From Desulfobacteraceae bacterium (GTDB lineage: Bacteria > Desulfobacterota > Desulfobacteria > Desulfobacterales > SKZT01): 64,000 bases of DNA. The position numbers and the translations under genes are program-made. Position 1 is the stretch's first letter, and each line of letters starts with the position of its first letter. The DNA lies in the NCBI GenBank assembly GCA_011389745.1, contig JAABTQ010000014.1, positions 1 to 64,000 of the forward strand, written 5' to 3'. A model generated the notes under the pieces. The model saw only the letters and a list, made by a program, of their open reading frames with translations. It did no database searches and had not been told where the DNA came from. Below, piece after piece: positions 49,609 to 57,771 of the stretch.

Positions 49609-51012
49609 ATGAAGAAATACATATTATCCATCCTGGTTTTGCTATATGGTGCGGCAATGGTTTACGCCGGAGATGAGCCACCGACAGCCGAATCGAATCA
49701 AAACGCTATTCAGTTGGTTCAGTCCCATGCTGATTATTTATGGACTCTGATCGCAGCGGCTTTGGTGTTTTTTATGCAAGCCGGTTTTGCCTTGGTAGAG
49801 GCCGGGTTTACGCGCGCTAAAAATGCAATCAATATCATGATGAAAAACCTGATGGATTTTTCCATCGGTACCCTGTCGTTTTGGGCCATCGGTTTTGGTT
49901 TGATGTTTGGAGCATCATCTACCGGGTGGTTCGGAACATCAGGCTTTTTTCTCAGCGATTTCAGTATCGGTGGAGATCCCTGGGTTTTGGCCTTCTGGAT
50001 GTTTCAGGTGGTTTTTGCCGCCACGGCCGCCACAATCGTTTCCGGTGCCATGGCCGAACGTACCAAATTTTCGGGCTACCTGATTTACAGTGCTGTCATC
50101 AGCGCTGTCATCTATCCCATCTTTGGCAGCTGGGCCTGGGGGGGACTCTACAATGGAGGCGGATGGCTGGAAAATCTTGGATTCATCGATTTTGCCGGTT
50201 CAACAGTGGTTCATTCCGTGGGTGGATGGGCCGCACTCGCCGGAACATTAGTTTTGGGACCCCGATTGGGCAAATATACCAGGGACGGTCGGATCAAACC
50301 GATTTTGGGACATAACATGCCTTTGGCTGCCCTGGGTGTTTTTATCCTCTGGCTGGGGTGGTTCGGGTTCAATCCTGGGTCTACGACGGCTGCCAACAAA
50401 GATATTGCCATGATTTTTGTCAATACCAATCTGTCTGCGGCGGCAGGTGCCGTATTGGCGCTGGTAGCATCCTGGGTTAAATTCGGTAAACCGGAAATCG
50501 GGATGAGTCTTAACGGCGCCCTGGCGGGTCTTGTAGCGATCACCAGCCCCTGTGCGACAGTGACACCGGCAAGTGCTGTTGTTATTGGTGCGGCAGCAGG
50601 CGTTATCGTTGTTTTATCGGTTTTATTTTTTGAAAAGATCCGGGTGGATGATCCTGTGGGTGCTATTTCAGTTCACGGTGTCTGCGGTGCCTGGGGAACA
50701 TTGGCAGCAGGCATTTTCAATATCGGCGGAACCTCATTGACCATCATCGGTGTTCAGCTTCTTGGAATTGTCGCCTGTTTCCTCTGGGTATTTCCAACGG
50801 CCTTTATCATGTTCAAGATCATTGCTGCGACCGCAGGTCTCCGGGTATCTCCTGAAGAAGAATTAGAAGGTCTGGATTTTACTGAACACGGTGGAAATGC
50901 TTATCCGGATTTTGAAGTTTTTGCTCATGGCGGAGGAAGCACCGGAAATACATCCGGCGACATGCGCCCGAAAACCAGCAAGCTGGGAGTTCCGAACCTG
51001 ATCCGGTCATAG
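49609..51012 (+). CDS. amt: Ammonium transporter
   Basis: 467-residue Amt/MEP/Rh channel with a signal peptide (KKYILSILVLLYGAAMVYA) and 11 predicted membrane segments. The typical signatures are ADYLWTLIAAALVFFMQAGFA at the start, FAATAATIVSGAMAERTKF, SVGGWAALAGTL with a pore histidine region and DPVGAISVHGVCGAWGTLA. The start is set at the MKKYILS methionine with AAGGAGG upstream; the longer frame from 49573 begins with a TTG before that site. It takes up ammonium and is regulated by the adjacent PII protein. Confidence 0.97.
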   Translation: MKKYILSILVLLYGAAMVYAGDEPPTAESNQNAIQLVQSHADYLWTLIAAALVFFMQAGFALVEAGFTRAKNAINIMMKNLMDFSIGTLSFWAIGFGLMFGASSTGWFGTSGFFLSDFSIGGDPWVLAFWMFQVVFAATAATIVSGAMAERTKFSGYLIYSAVISAVIYPIFGSWAWGGLYNGGGWLENLGFIDFAGSTVVHSVGGWAALAGTLVLGPRLGKYTRDGRIKPILGHNMPLAALGVFILWLGWFGFNPGSTTAANKDIAMIFVNTNLSAAAGAVLALVASWVKFGKPEIGMSLNGALAGLVAITSPCATVTPASAVVIGAAAGVIVVLSVLFFEKIRVDDPVGAISVHGVCGAWGTLAAGIFNIGGTSLTIIGVQLLGIVACFLWVFPTAFIMFKIIAATAGLRVSPEEELEGLDFTEHGGNAYPDFEVFAHGGGSTGNTSGDMRPKTSKLGVPNLIRS

Positions 51013-51023
51013 GAGAACTCCTT

Positions 51024-51101
51024 CCCCCTTTAAATAAAAAGGGGGCTGGGGGGATTTGACAAGCTGATGCCGTTTTAAAAATCCCCCTGAATCCCCCTTT
51101 T
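51024..51101. repeat. C/G-rich palindromic repeat, copy 2 (amt terminator candidate)
   Basis: CCCCCTTT (51024-51031) pairs with AAAGGGGG (51038-51045). The GGGGG-CT-GGGGGGATTT that follows can pair with AAATCCCCCTGAATCCCCCT further on (about 51078-51099). A similar half-unit is at 8067-8100. Its place directly after amt suits a strong terminator. Confidence 0.65.
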
Positions 51102-51272
51102 CAAAGAAGATTTTTATACACACTTAACACCGTTGGCGAAAATACATGCCAGGATTATTATATTTACCAGAACATCGGGGTTAGAGTGTTTTGACATTAT
51201 TCACACGCCCAGCGCAGGAACGAGAAATCGTACCGATATATGCCCGAAATCTGTTTATGCATACAAAATTAC

Positions 51273-51369
51273 GCGCTGAAAGCGCAAGACATATCAGCCC
51301 AGGGCAACGCCCTGGGGCAGGAAGCCCCAAAATGAGGGGAGCCCTGAAAGGGCGTGACATAAAATGTCA
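51273..51369. repeat. Row of five short hairpins
   Basis: In order: GCGCT-GAA-AGCGC (51273-51285), CCCAGGGC-AAC-GCCCTGGG (51298-51316), TGGGGC-AGGA-GCCCCA (51313-51328), GCCCT-GAA-AGGGC (51341-51353), TGACAT-AAA-ATGTCA (51355-51369). Each is a perfect stem with a 3- or 4-base loop. Hairpins 1 and 4 share the loop GAA with different stems, suggesting paired changes. It resembles a dispersed structured repeat known in several phyla. Confidence 0.75.
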
Positions 51370-51466
51370 TTCGGCATGATGCCCATGGTCGTGTGTTACG
51401 CCCTTTCTCAATCTCAACCCCGAAACGCCCCCACAGATTGAAGCCTTTTGATGCAAAAAGTTGACT

Positions 51467-51508
51467 ATAAACTTAGATAAATGTAATATTAAATTTATCT
51501 AAGTTTAT
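51467..51508. terminator. Perfect AT-rich inverted repeat at 3' end of crp/fnr gene
   Basis: ATAAACTTAGATAAAT (51467-51482), ten-base loop, ATTTATCTAAGTTTAT (51493-51508): 16 of 16 bases pair. The stop codon of the minus-strand regulator is inside the arm. Stem G+C is low, so it may be a terminator or an operator of unknown type. Confidence 0.55.
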
Positions 51509-52188
51509 ATTTTTCCGGATTCGGCCAGATCCATGAGGCTTTGACGATCTAAGAGCCATATGGTGCGTCCTTCAACTTCGATCAGACCCTGTGATGACAT
51601 TTTTGAAAAAATTCTGGAAAGGGTTTCCGGTATGGTACCCAGAAGGCTTGCCAGTTGTCCTTTGGATATCTCCAATTCAATGCGGTTGGAGCTTTCCTGT
51701 TCTTCGGAAACGTAGAGAAGATAAGAGGCAATGCGACCGGGAACTTCTTTCAGGGCCAGGTGCTCAATCTGGACGGTAAATTCACGAAGCCTCATGGATA
51801 GTACCCCGAGCATGCTCAGGGCCAGGGATGGATTTTTCATAATCAGTGCTACAAAATCGTCTTTGGGAAAAAACAGCAACCTGCTCTTTGACAATGATTC
51901 AGCATTGGCGGGAAATGCTCTGCCGGTAAATACGGGGACTTCTCCGAAGGGTTCTCCCGGTCCGAATATATGAAGTATCTTTTCTTTACCATCAAATGAT
52001 ACTTTATGGATTTTCACCTGCCCATCGACAACCACATAAAAACCGTTTCCGTTATCCCCTTCGGAGAAAATAATATCGCTCCTGCTGAATTTTTTTTTGA
52101 CAGCGATTTTTTCGATTTCTTTCAGGTGATTTTCAGAAAGTCCTGAAAAAAGAGGAATATCTGAAATGATCGAATAAAAATTATTCAT
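51505..52188 (-). CDS. Crp/Fnr family regulator, HcpR-like
   Basis: 227-residue transcription regulator. An N-terminal cyclic-nucleotide-binding fold (FSEGDNGNGFYVVVDGQVKI, then GEPFGEVPVFTG) is followed by a dimer helix and a C-terminal HTH at about 180-215. The recognition helix has E-T-L-S-R (IPETLSRIFSKM), the same pattern as in FNR, which reads TTGAT. The chain contains no cysteine, so it cannot hold an FNR-type iron-sulfur cluster. HcpR proteins, which control hcp in sulfate reducers and other anaerobes, are of this sort and are thought to sense NO through haem. The gene is divergent from hcp with an FNR-like box between them, supporting this role. Confidence 0.85.
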   Translation of the reverse strand: MNNFYSIISDIPLFSGLSENHLKEIEKIAVKKKFSRSDIIFSEGDNGNGFYVVVDGQVKIHKVSFDGKEKILHIFGPGEPFGEVPVFTGRAFPANAESLSKSRLLFFPKDDFVALIMKNPSLALSMLGVLSMRLREFTVQIEHLALKEVPGRIASYLLYVSEEQESSNRIELEISKGQLASLLGTIPETLSRIFSKMSSQGLIEVEGRTIWLLDRQSLMDLAESGKI

Positions 52189-52220
52189 AAAATGTCCTTT
52201 TTTTAATTATTTTTATTTTT

Positions 52221-52234
52221 TTGATTTAAGTCAA
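52221..52234 (+). promoter_or_regulatory. FNR/HcpR-type operator upstream of hcp
   Basis: TTGATTTAAGTCAA: half-sites TTGAT and GTCAA with four bases between, as in FNR/HcpR boxes. It is centred about 95 bases upstream of the hcp ATG in the divergent intergenic region. The adjacent regulator has the matching recognition residues. A class II activation site is likely; the exact start site is not clear. Confidence 0.7.
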
Positions 52235-52322
52235 GGAAAAGATATCATGTTATGGTGTAAGTAAGAATTAAAAGATGAAAAAAAGCAAGTGGCTTATTAA
52301 CATCAAACAAATAGGAGGAATC

Positions 52323-53951
52323 ATGTTTTGTTTTCAATGTGAACAGACGGCTAAAGGCGAAGGGTGTACCAAGGTCGGTGTATGTGGAAAATCACACGAA
52401 GTGGCGACTCTTCAGGACCTGTTGGTCTATGCTCTTAAAGGGCTTTCCCAGTATGCGGTAGAGGGGAGAAAAGTCGGTGTGGTGGATTCCGAAGTCAACA
52501 GGTTTACCTGTGAGTCGACTTTCTCGACTCTGACCAACGTGGACTTTGATCCTGACAGGTTTGTCAAATTGATCAATAAGTGCGTCAGTCTGCGAGACAG
52601 CCTGGCTGCTAAAGTGAAAACAGCGGGTGGAAAAACAGATTTCAGCGATGGTCCTGCTGTTTTCAAACCCGCTGATACACAAGAGGCGATGATTACTCAG
52701 GGAGAAAAAGTCGGAGTCAAATCCGACCCGAGCATCGATCCGGATATCCATTCTCTCCAACAGACAATTATTTATGGCATCAAAGGTGTATGTGCCTATG
52801 CGGATCATGCACGGATTCTCGGCCAGGAGGATGACAAGGTATACGCATTTATTCATGAAGGATTGGCAGCTACCCTGGATAAGAGTCTTGGTGTCAATGA
52901 CCTGGTCGGAATGGCATTGAAGTGCGGTGAAATCAATCTTCGGGCCATGGAGCTTCTGGATGCGGGCAATGCCGGTAACTATGGAAAGCCGGTTCCTACC
53001 AGGGTACCGTTAGGACCTAAAAAAGGCAAAGCCATTGTTGTTTCCGGGCATGATTTGAAAGATCTGGAAGAGATTCTCAAACAGACACAAGACACCGGCA
53101 TCAATGTATATACCCATGGAGAGATGCTTCCGTGCCACGGGTATCCTGAACTGAAAAAATATCCGCATTTCTACGGTCATTATGGATCGGCCTGGCAGAA
53201 TCAGAAAAAAGAGTTTTCGGATTTTCCAGGAGCTATTCTCATGACCACCAACTGTATTCAAAAACCCCAGAACGTTTACCAGGATAATATTTTTACCACA
53301 GGCCTTGTGGGATGGCCGGGCGTGAAACACATTGCGGATAAAAATTTCAAGCCTGTCATTGATAAAGCCATGGAGCTTCCGGGATTTACCGAAGACCAGC
53401 CGGGAAAATCCGTGATGGTTGGCTTTGGCCATGACGCGATCCTGGGAGTTGCGGATAAGGTGATTGACGCGGTAAAAAATAAGCAGCTTCGCCACTTTTT
53501 CCTGGTGGGCGGCTGTGATGGGGCCAAACCCGGACGAAGTTATTATACGGAGTTTGTGGAAAAGGTTCCCAAGGACTGTGTGGTGCTGACATTGGCGTGC
53601 GGTAAGTTTCGTTTCTTTGACAAGGACATGGGAGATATTGGTGGTATTCCAAGACTTCTGGATGTCGGTCAGTGCAACGATGCATACTCGGCAATTCAGG
53701 TGGCATCGGCTTTGGCCAAAGCTTTCGACTGTGGCGTAAACGATTTGCCTCTATCCATGATCCTTTCATGGTATGAGCAGAAGGCTTGCGCTATTTTGCT
53801 GACCCTGTTTTACCTGGGAATCAAAGACATTCGACTGGGGCCAAGCCTGCCGGCCTTTATCACCCCCAACGTATTAAAAGTTCTGGTGGATAACTTCAAC
53901 GTGATGCCCATATCCACCCCTGATGAGGATTTAAAGGCGATCCTCGGATAA
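52323..53951 (+). CDS. hcp: Hybrid cluster protein / hydroxylamine reductase
   Basis: 542-residue Hcp, which protects anaerobes against nitric oxide by reducing NO (earlier described as hydroxylamine reductase). The N-terminal cluster is MFCFQCEQTAKGEG with CTKVGVCGK. The hybrid cluster region includes HGEMLPCHGYPEL, TTNCIQKP, GGCDGAKPGR and LACGKFRF. Length is that of the class I enzymes. Start is the ATG at 52323 with AGGAGG six bases upstream; the frame begins further up at 52275 without a site. The operon continues with an HD protein and a ferredoxin, and a divergent HcpR-like regulator lies upstream. Confidence 0.97.
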   Translation: MFCFQCEQTAKGEGCTKVGVCGKSHEVATLQDLLVYALKGLSQYAVEGRKVGVVDSEVNRFTCESTFSTLTNVDFDPDRFVKLINKCVSLRDSLAAKVKTAGGKTDFSDGPAVFKPADTQEAMITQGEKVGVKSDPSIDPDIHSLQQTIIYGIKGVCAYADHARILGQEDDKVYAFIHEGLAATLDKSLGVNDLVGMALKCGEINLRAMELLDAGNAGNYGKPVPTRVPLGPKKGKAIVVSGHDLKDLEEILKQTQDTGINVYTHGEMLPCHGYPELKKYPHFYGHYGSAWQNQKKEFSDFPGAILMTTNCIQKPQNVYQDNIFTTGLVGWPGVKHIADKNFKPVIDKAMELPGFTEDQPGKSVMVGFGHDAILGVADKVIDAVKNKQLRHFFLVGGCDGAKPGRSYYTEFVEKVPKDCVVLTLACGKFRFFDKDMGDIGGIPRLLDVGQCNDAYSAIQVASALAKAFDCGVNDLPLSMILSWYEQKACAILLTLFYLGIKDIRLGPSLPAFITPNVLKVLVDNFNVMPISTPDEDLKAILG

Positions 53952-53965
53952 AAAACCTTTTGGAG

Positions 53966-54020
53966 GAAACTTGAAACTTCTTTCGGTGATTCATATGCTT
54001 TGATTGAAGTTTCAAGTTTC
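53966..54020. repeat. Inverted repeat after hcp
   Basis: GAAACTTGAAACTTC (53966-53980) and its perfect complement GAAGTTTCAAGTTTC (54006-54020) with a 25-base loop lie in the gap between hcp and the HD gene. It can form a strong hairpin in the mRNA and may lower the expression of the downstream genes relative to hcp. Confidence 0.6.
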
Positions 54021-54042
54021 GACAAACCAGGAGTTATTGATT

Positions 54043-54768
54043 ATGAAATGTCCAGGACAAGACAGCCGATATTGGAAGCCGGGGGCCATTTTTGACAGCA
54101 CATGCCCCAAATGCGCCCGGCAGGTGGAATTTTTTAAAGACGACACCACCCGAAAGTGCAACCATTGCGGCCACAGGTTCGTTAATCCCCAAATGGATTT
54201 TGGATGTGCAGCATATTGCCAATATGCCGAGCAATGCATCGGGGATCTTCCTCCTGAAGTGGCGGCGCAGAGGGAGGACTTTTTAAAGGATAAAGTGGCT
54301 ATAGAAATGAAACGGTATTTTAAACGCGATTTCAAACGCATCGGGCATGCCACCCGGGTGGCCCGATATGCCGAGCGTATCGGAAAAATCGAACAGGGAA
54401 ACATGGCGGTTATTCTCACATCCGCTTATCTTCATGATATTGGAATCCCTGAAGCGGAAAGAAAATACGATAGTGCTTCACCCAAGTACCAGCATATTGA
54501 AGGCCCACCCATTGCAAGATCCATTCTGGAAAAACTGGGTGCCAAAGAACCGCTGATCCAGGAGGTGTGTGATCTGATCGGACACCACCACTGGCCTCGC
54601 GAAGAGGAAACCATTAATTTTAAAGTCCTTTATGATGCGGACCTTATTGCCAACCTGGAGGAAAAGCAAAAAGAAAGCCCCATGGAAAAGGAACGTCTGG
54701 AAAAAATTATCGAAAAATCATTCCTGACCGAAAGCGGCCGCAAAGAGGCTCAAAAAGTGTTGTGTTAA
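54043..54768 (+). CDS. HD-domain phosphohydrolase with zinc-ribbon N-terminus
   Basis: 241-residue protein. The N-terminal 70 residues contain two cysteine clusters: CPKC and CNHCGHRF (Cys21, 24, 39, 42) and GCAAYCQYAEQC (Cys55, 59, 65). The HD domain follows at about 90-210: GHATRVARYA with His102, AYLHDIGIP with His131/Asp132, GHHHWP and the late Asp198/Asp200 in YDADLIANL. HD domains cleave phosphoester or nucleotide bonds; the substrate is unknown. Start is ATG 54043 with AGGAG ten bases upstream. It lies between hcp and its ferredoxin, so it is likely in the HcpR regulon. Confidence 0.88.
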   Translation: MKCPGQDSRYWKPGAIFDSTCPKCARQVEFFKDDTTRKCNHCGHRFVNPQMDFGCAAYCQYAEQCIGDLPPEVAAQREDFLKDKVAIEMKRYFKRDFKRIGHATRVARYAERIGKIEQGNMAVILTSAYLHDIGIPEAERKYDSASPKYQHIEGPPIARSILEKLGAKEPLIQEVCDLIGHHHWPREEETINFKVLYDADLIANLEEKQKESPMEKERLEKIIEKSFLTESGRKEAQKVLC

Positions 54769-54785
54769 CTTAAAAAGGTGAAATT

Positions 54786-55535
54786 ATGAAAGTGATTCGA
54801 AAAATAATTGAAATTGATGAAGAACTTTGTGATGGCTGCGGAAATTGTGTTCCGGCCTGCGCGGAAGGGGCGCTGGTTATCGAAAACGGAAAAGCCCGTG
54901 TGGTCAAGGATCAATTTTGTGACGGTCTTGGCGCCTGCATGGGCGATTGTCCTACCGGGGCTCTTCGTATTGTAGAGCGCGAAGCGGATGAGTTCGACGA
55001 GGCTGCTGTTGAAGAATATCTTTCCGATAAGGAGAAAGGCCGGCGAGAGGGCGAATTTATCCATACAGGATGTCCATCGGCTCAAATTCAAACATTCGAT
55101 ACGAGCCCGGCCGGTGAAAAGCATGCTGGTCCGGATATGACCACTGAAGGCAAATCCCAACTGTCCAACTGGCCGGTTCAAATCATGCTGGTGCCGCCCA
55201 ATGCCCCATTTTTAAAAGGTGCGGATCTTCTGGTGGTGGCAGATTGCGTACCCGTGGCCTATCGGAATTTTCACCAGGATTTTGTGAGCGGCAAGGCAGT
55301 CATGATGGGATGTCCCAAGCTTGATAACGCTCAGGCTTACATCGACAAATTTGCTCAAATATGCCAAACTGCCGGGCTTAAAAGCATTACCTCGTTAATC
55401 ATGGAAGTTCCCTGCTGCTCGGCTCTTCCCATGATTGTCCGAAAAGGGCTTGAAAAAGCCGCCAAACAAATTCCCATGGAAGAAGTGGTAATAGGCACAA
55501 GGGGACAGATTATCGAACGTCGTCAGGTGGCGTGA
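54786..55535 (+). CDS. Hcp-associated iron-sulfur (ferredoxin) protein
   Basis: 249-residue protein with an N-terminal two-cluster ferredoxin-like region and a longer C-terminal domain. Cluster 1 has Cys15, 18, 21 and 25. The second motif is CDGLGACMGDCPTGAL with Cys45, 51 and 55, where the usual second Cys is Leu48; this variation is common in the family as I recall it. The C-terminal part contains ADLLVVADCVPVA, MGCPKLDN and EVPCCSALPM, which is conserved in such proteins near hcp. It is the probable electron donor for Hcp. It begins 17 bases after the HD gene. Confidence 0.87.
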   Translation: MKVIRKIIEIDEELCDGCGNCVPACAEGALVIENGKARVVKDQFCDGLGACMGDCPTGALRIVEREADEFDEAAVEEYLSDKEKGRREGEFIHTGCPSAQIQTFDTSPAGEKHAGPDMTTEGKSQLSNWPVQIMLVPPNAPFLKGADLLVVADCVPVAYRNFHQDFVSGKAVMMGCPKLDNAQAYIDKFAQICQTAGLKSITSLIMEVPCCSALPMIVRKGLEKAAKQIPMEEVVIGTRGQIIERRQVA

Positions 55536-55599
55536 ATTTTCTCTATATGCCATTGTTTTCAGCGATAAAATCATATATTCTTTTTACCAAAAAGCAGAG

Positions 55600-57504
55600 A
55601 TGATCATGAGAATATTTGAAATGGTAAAAAAAATGAATTTATTGTCGGGCAAGGGTTGGAGAAAACAAATTGTAACTCTTGACGAGGCTTTTGAAGACAT
55701 CGAGCCGGGAATGAGTATTTTTCTGGGAACAGGCGGCGGTGAACCCAGGACCCTTATAAAACATATCATGAACTCCGGTGCATCAAATCTTCAGGATTTG
55801 GAATTGATCCAGTTGTTGAGCTTTGGGGAAGCCGTTTCCCGGGAAGAAAACCAATCGAATTTGACAAAAAAATTTCGGTTGAAAACATTTTTTTCAGGAT
55901 GGATTGCCGGCGAAGCGATTACTGAGGGGCGTGCAGACCTCATACCCTGTCGGTTTTCACGAATACACGAGTTGATCAAATCTGAAAGAATCCATATTGA
56001 CGCTGTTTTTATACAGATCACACCCCCGAACGAAGAAGGCTATTGCAGCCTTGGAGTGGCGGTGGATGTCGCGCGTTACGCGATGGATCAGGCCGGAATT
56101 GTGATCGGCGAAATCAACCCCGACACTCCTTTTACCTTTGGGGATACGTTTGTTCATATCAATGAATTCGATTACCTGGTGGAGGCAACCGAAAAACCCA
56201 TTTATATGGACCGTTGGCCTGTGGATTCAATACAGCAAAAAGTGGCCGAAAACGTGGCATCCAGAATTGAAAACGGCAGCTGTCTGTCTTTTTTTACCGG
56301 TCCTCTTTTTGAAGCTCTTGGAAAGCTTCTGGTTGATAAACAACATCTTGGAATCCACTCTCCGATTTTTCCGGATGCCCTGATGGAATTGGTGCAAAGT
56401 GGCGCGGTAACCAATCGCAAAAAAGGGGTATCCAGGGGAAAATCTCTGGCCTCCTACGCTGTGGGGACAAAAACACTTTTTCAATGGCTGGATCGAAATC
56501 CTTTGGTGGAGTTTCAGGGGATCGAAAGAGTGTCCAATCCGATTCATATCGGTCGAAACCCTGGTTTCGTTGCATTGATTCCTGCCAGAAAGGTGGATCT
56601 GACAGGTCGAATCGCCTTGCATACCGGAAAAGGAAATGTTGCCGCAGGTCCGGGTGAGGCCATGAGTCTTGTAAACGGCGCTGAACTTTCCCACGGCGGT
56701 ATCACCATTTTTGCACTTACCAGCAGAAACCTCAAGGGTGATTCGAACATTGTCGTCAACGTTGAGGGCTATCCCAACCTTTTTACGTTAAGGGAATCCG
56801 TGGATATGGTGGTGACCGAATACGGCTCTGCCGATCTTAACGGAAGAACCATACGGGAAAGGGCGCAAGCACTCATCGAAATAGCTCATCCGGATGATCG
56901 GGCTGAGTTGCTGGATCAGGCAAAAGCAGCAAAAATCATCTATCAGGATCAGATTTTTCTTCCGGAAAGTGCTCACCTTTACCCCTCTAATATAGCCATA
57001 TCACATATTTTCGAAAAAGATGTGAAGGTCAGGTTCAGGGCTATAAAGCCATCTGATGAAGAAGGGATGCGACGACTTTTTTACCGCAGCTCGGATGAGG
57101 CTGTCTACACCCGGTATTTTTCTCCTATAAAGACAATGCCCCACTCCAAGATGCAGGAATATGTCAATGTGGATTATTCCAATACCCTGTCCATCGTAGG
57201 TTTGATCGGAGAACCGGAAAATGGAAAACTTATTGCCGAGGTTCGGTTTGTAAGGCAACATAACAGTTCGTATGCGGATGTCGCATTTATTGTGGATGAA
57301 ACTTACCAGAACCTGGGAATAGCCGGGTTTATGTATAAAACCCTGATCCGCCTGGCCAGAGAGCGTGGCATAAAAGGTTTCACAGCCGATGTCCTTGCTT
57401 CCAATAAAGCCATGCTCAAGGTTTTTGAACAAGGCGGACATATCGTTAATTTTCAATTTGAAGAAGGCGTGTATAATTTGAAAATCCCGTTCGAGGATCG
57501 TTAA
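55600..57504 (+). CDS. Acyl-CoA transferase/hydrolase fused to GNAT acetyltransferase
   Basis: 634-residue fusion. Residues about 15-460 belong to the acetyl-CoA hydrolase/4-hydroxybutyrate CoA-transferase family (GTGGGEPRTLI, GYCSLGVAVDVARYAM, GRIALHTGKGNVAAGPGEAMS, VVTEYGSADLNGRTIRERA). Residues about 475-634 are a GNAT domain (VRFRAIKPSDEEGMRRLFY, then YQNLGIAGFMYKTL and NKAMLKVFEQGG). The GNAT motif A is partly degenerate. Such fusions are known to me in delta-proteobacteria. The CoA-transferase could exchange CoA between short acids; the acetyltransferase may modify or regulate a protein. The start is uncertain among ATGs at 55600, 55606 and 55621, none with a strong site. Confidence 0.88.
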   Translation: MIMRIFEMVKKMNLLSGKGWRKQIVTLDEAFEDIEPGMSIFLGTGGGEPRTLIKHIMNSGASNLQDLELIQLLSFGEAVSREENQSNLTKKFRLKTFFSGWIAGEAITEGRADLIPCRFSRIHELIKSERIHIDAVFIQITPPNEEGYCSLGVAVDVARYAMDQAGIVIGEINPDTPFTFGDTFVHINEFDYLVEATEKPIYMDRWPVDSIQQKVAENVASRIENGSCLSFFTGPLFEALGKLLVDKQHLGIHSPIFPDALMELVQSGAVTNRKKGVSRGKSLASYAVGTKTLFQWLDRNPLVEFQGIERVSNPIHIGRNPGFVALIPARKVDLTGRIALHTGKGNVAAGPGEAMSLVNGAELSHGGITIFALTSRNLKGDSNIVVNVEGYPNLFTLRESVDMVVTEYGSADLNGRTIRERAQALIEIAHPDDRAELLDQAKAAKIIYQDQIFLPESAHLYPSNIAISHIFEKDVKVRFRAIKPSDEEGMRRLFYRSSDEAVYTRYFSPIKTMPHSKMQEYVNVDYSNTLSIVGLIGEPENGKLIAEVRFVRQHNSSYADVAFIVDETYQNLGIAGFMYKTLIRLARERGIKGFTADVLASNKAMLKVFEQGGHIVNFQFEEGVYNLKIPFEDR

Positions 57505-57509
57505 CTTTT

Positions 57510-57745
57510 GTCATTCTGAGGGAGCATTACGCAGCGGGCCAAAGCCCGTAGGGACAATACAATCCAAAATGCCGGGGACACCACGGCGACCGAAGAATCT
57601 CTCGCCCCAAGCCCGCACCGGTCGTCAGATCCGACCCGGAAAGCGGCAAATGGAAACACATCCCGGAAGGCGTGAAAGATTCTTCGTCGGCCGGAAATTC
57701 ATTACCAATTGACAGACGGTATTGCAGGCCTCCTCAGAATGACAG
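57510..57745. mobile_element. MITE-like element with terminal inverted repeats
   Basis: About 235 bases bounded by perfect 12-base terminal inverted repeats GTCATTCTGAGG (57510-57521) and CCTCAGAATGAC (57732-57743). Subterminal blocks also match in inverted orientation (CGAAGAATCT on the left with GATTCTTCG on the right). It has no coding capacity. A partial copy lies at 45836-45940. It sits directly upstream of alr, so its right end is part of the alr leader. Confidence 0.8.
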
Positions 57746-57771
57746 TCTATCTTTTAGAAGGGAATAATACT

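Larger units (their letters stand above)
51013..51504. other. amt-crp/fnr intergenic region rich in palindromes
   Basis: 492 bases with three repeat groups, listed separately: a C/G-rich long hairpin at 51024-51101, a row of five short hairpins at 51273-51369, and a perfect AT-rich inverted repeat at 51467-51508. A 62-codon open frame across the second group is produced by the repeats and is not accepted as a gene. Confidence 0.7.

Noticed and set aside
51191..51379. Open frame of 62 codons between amt and the crp/fnr gene
   Set aside because: It runs through the row of five hairpins. Its sequence is dictated by the repeat (LRAESARHISPGQRPG-like), a type often misannotated as protein. No good ribosome site.
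57709..57771. N-terminal extension of alanine racemase
   Set aside because: The extension is the right end of the MITE-like element. The TTG at 57772 has a proper Shine-Dalgarno and gives the usual family length.
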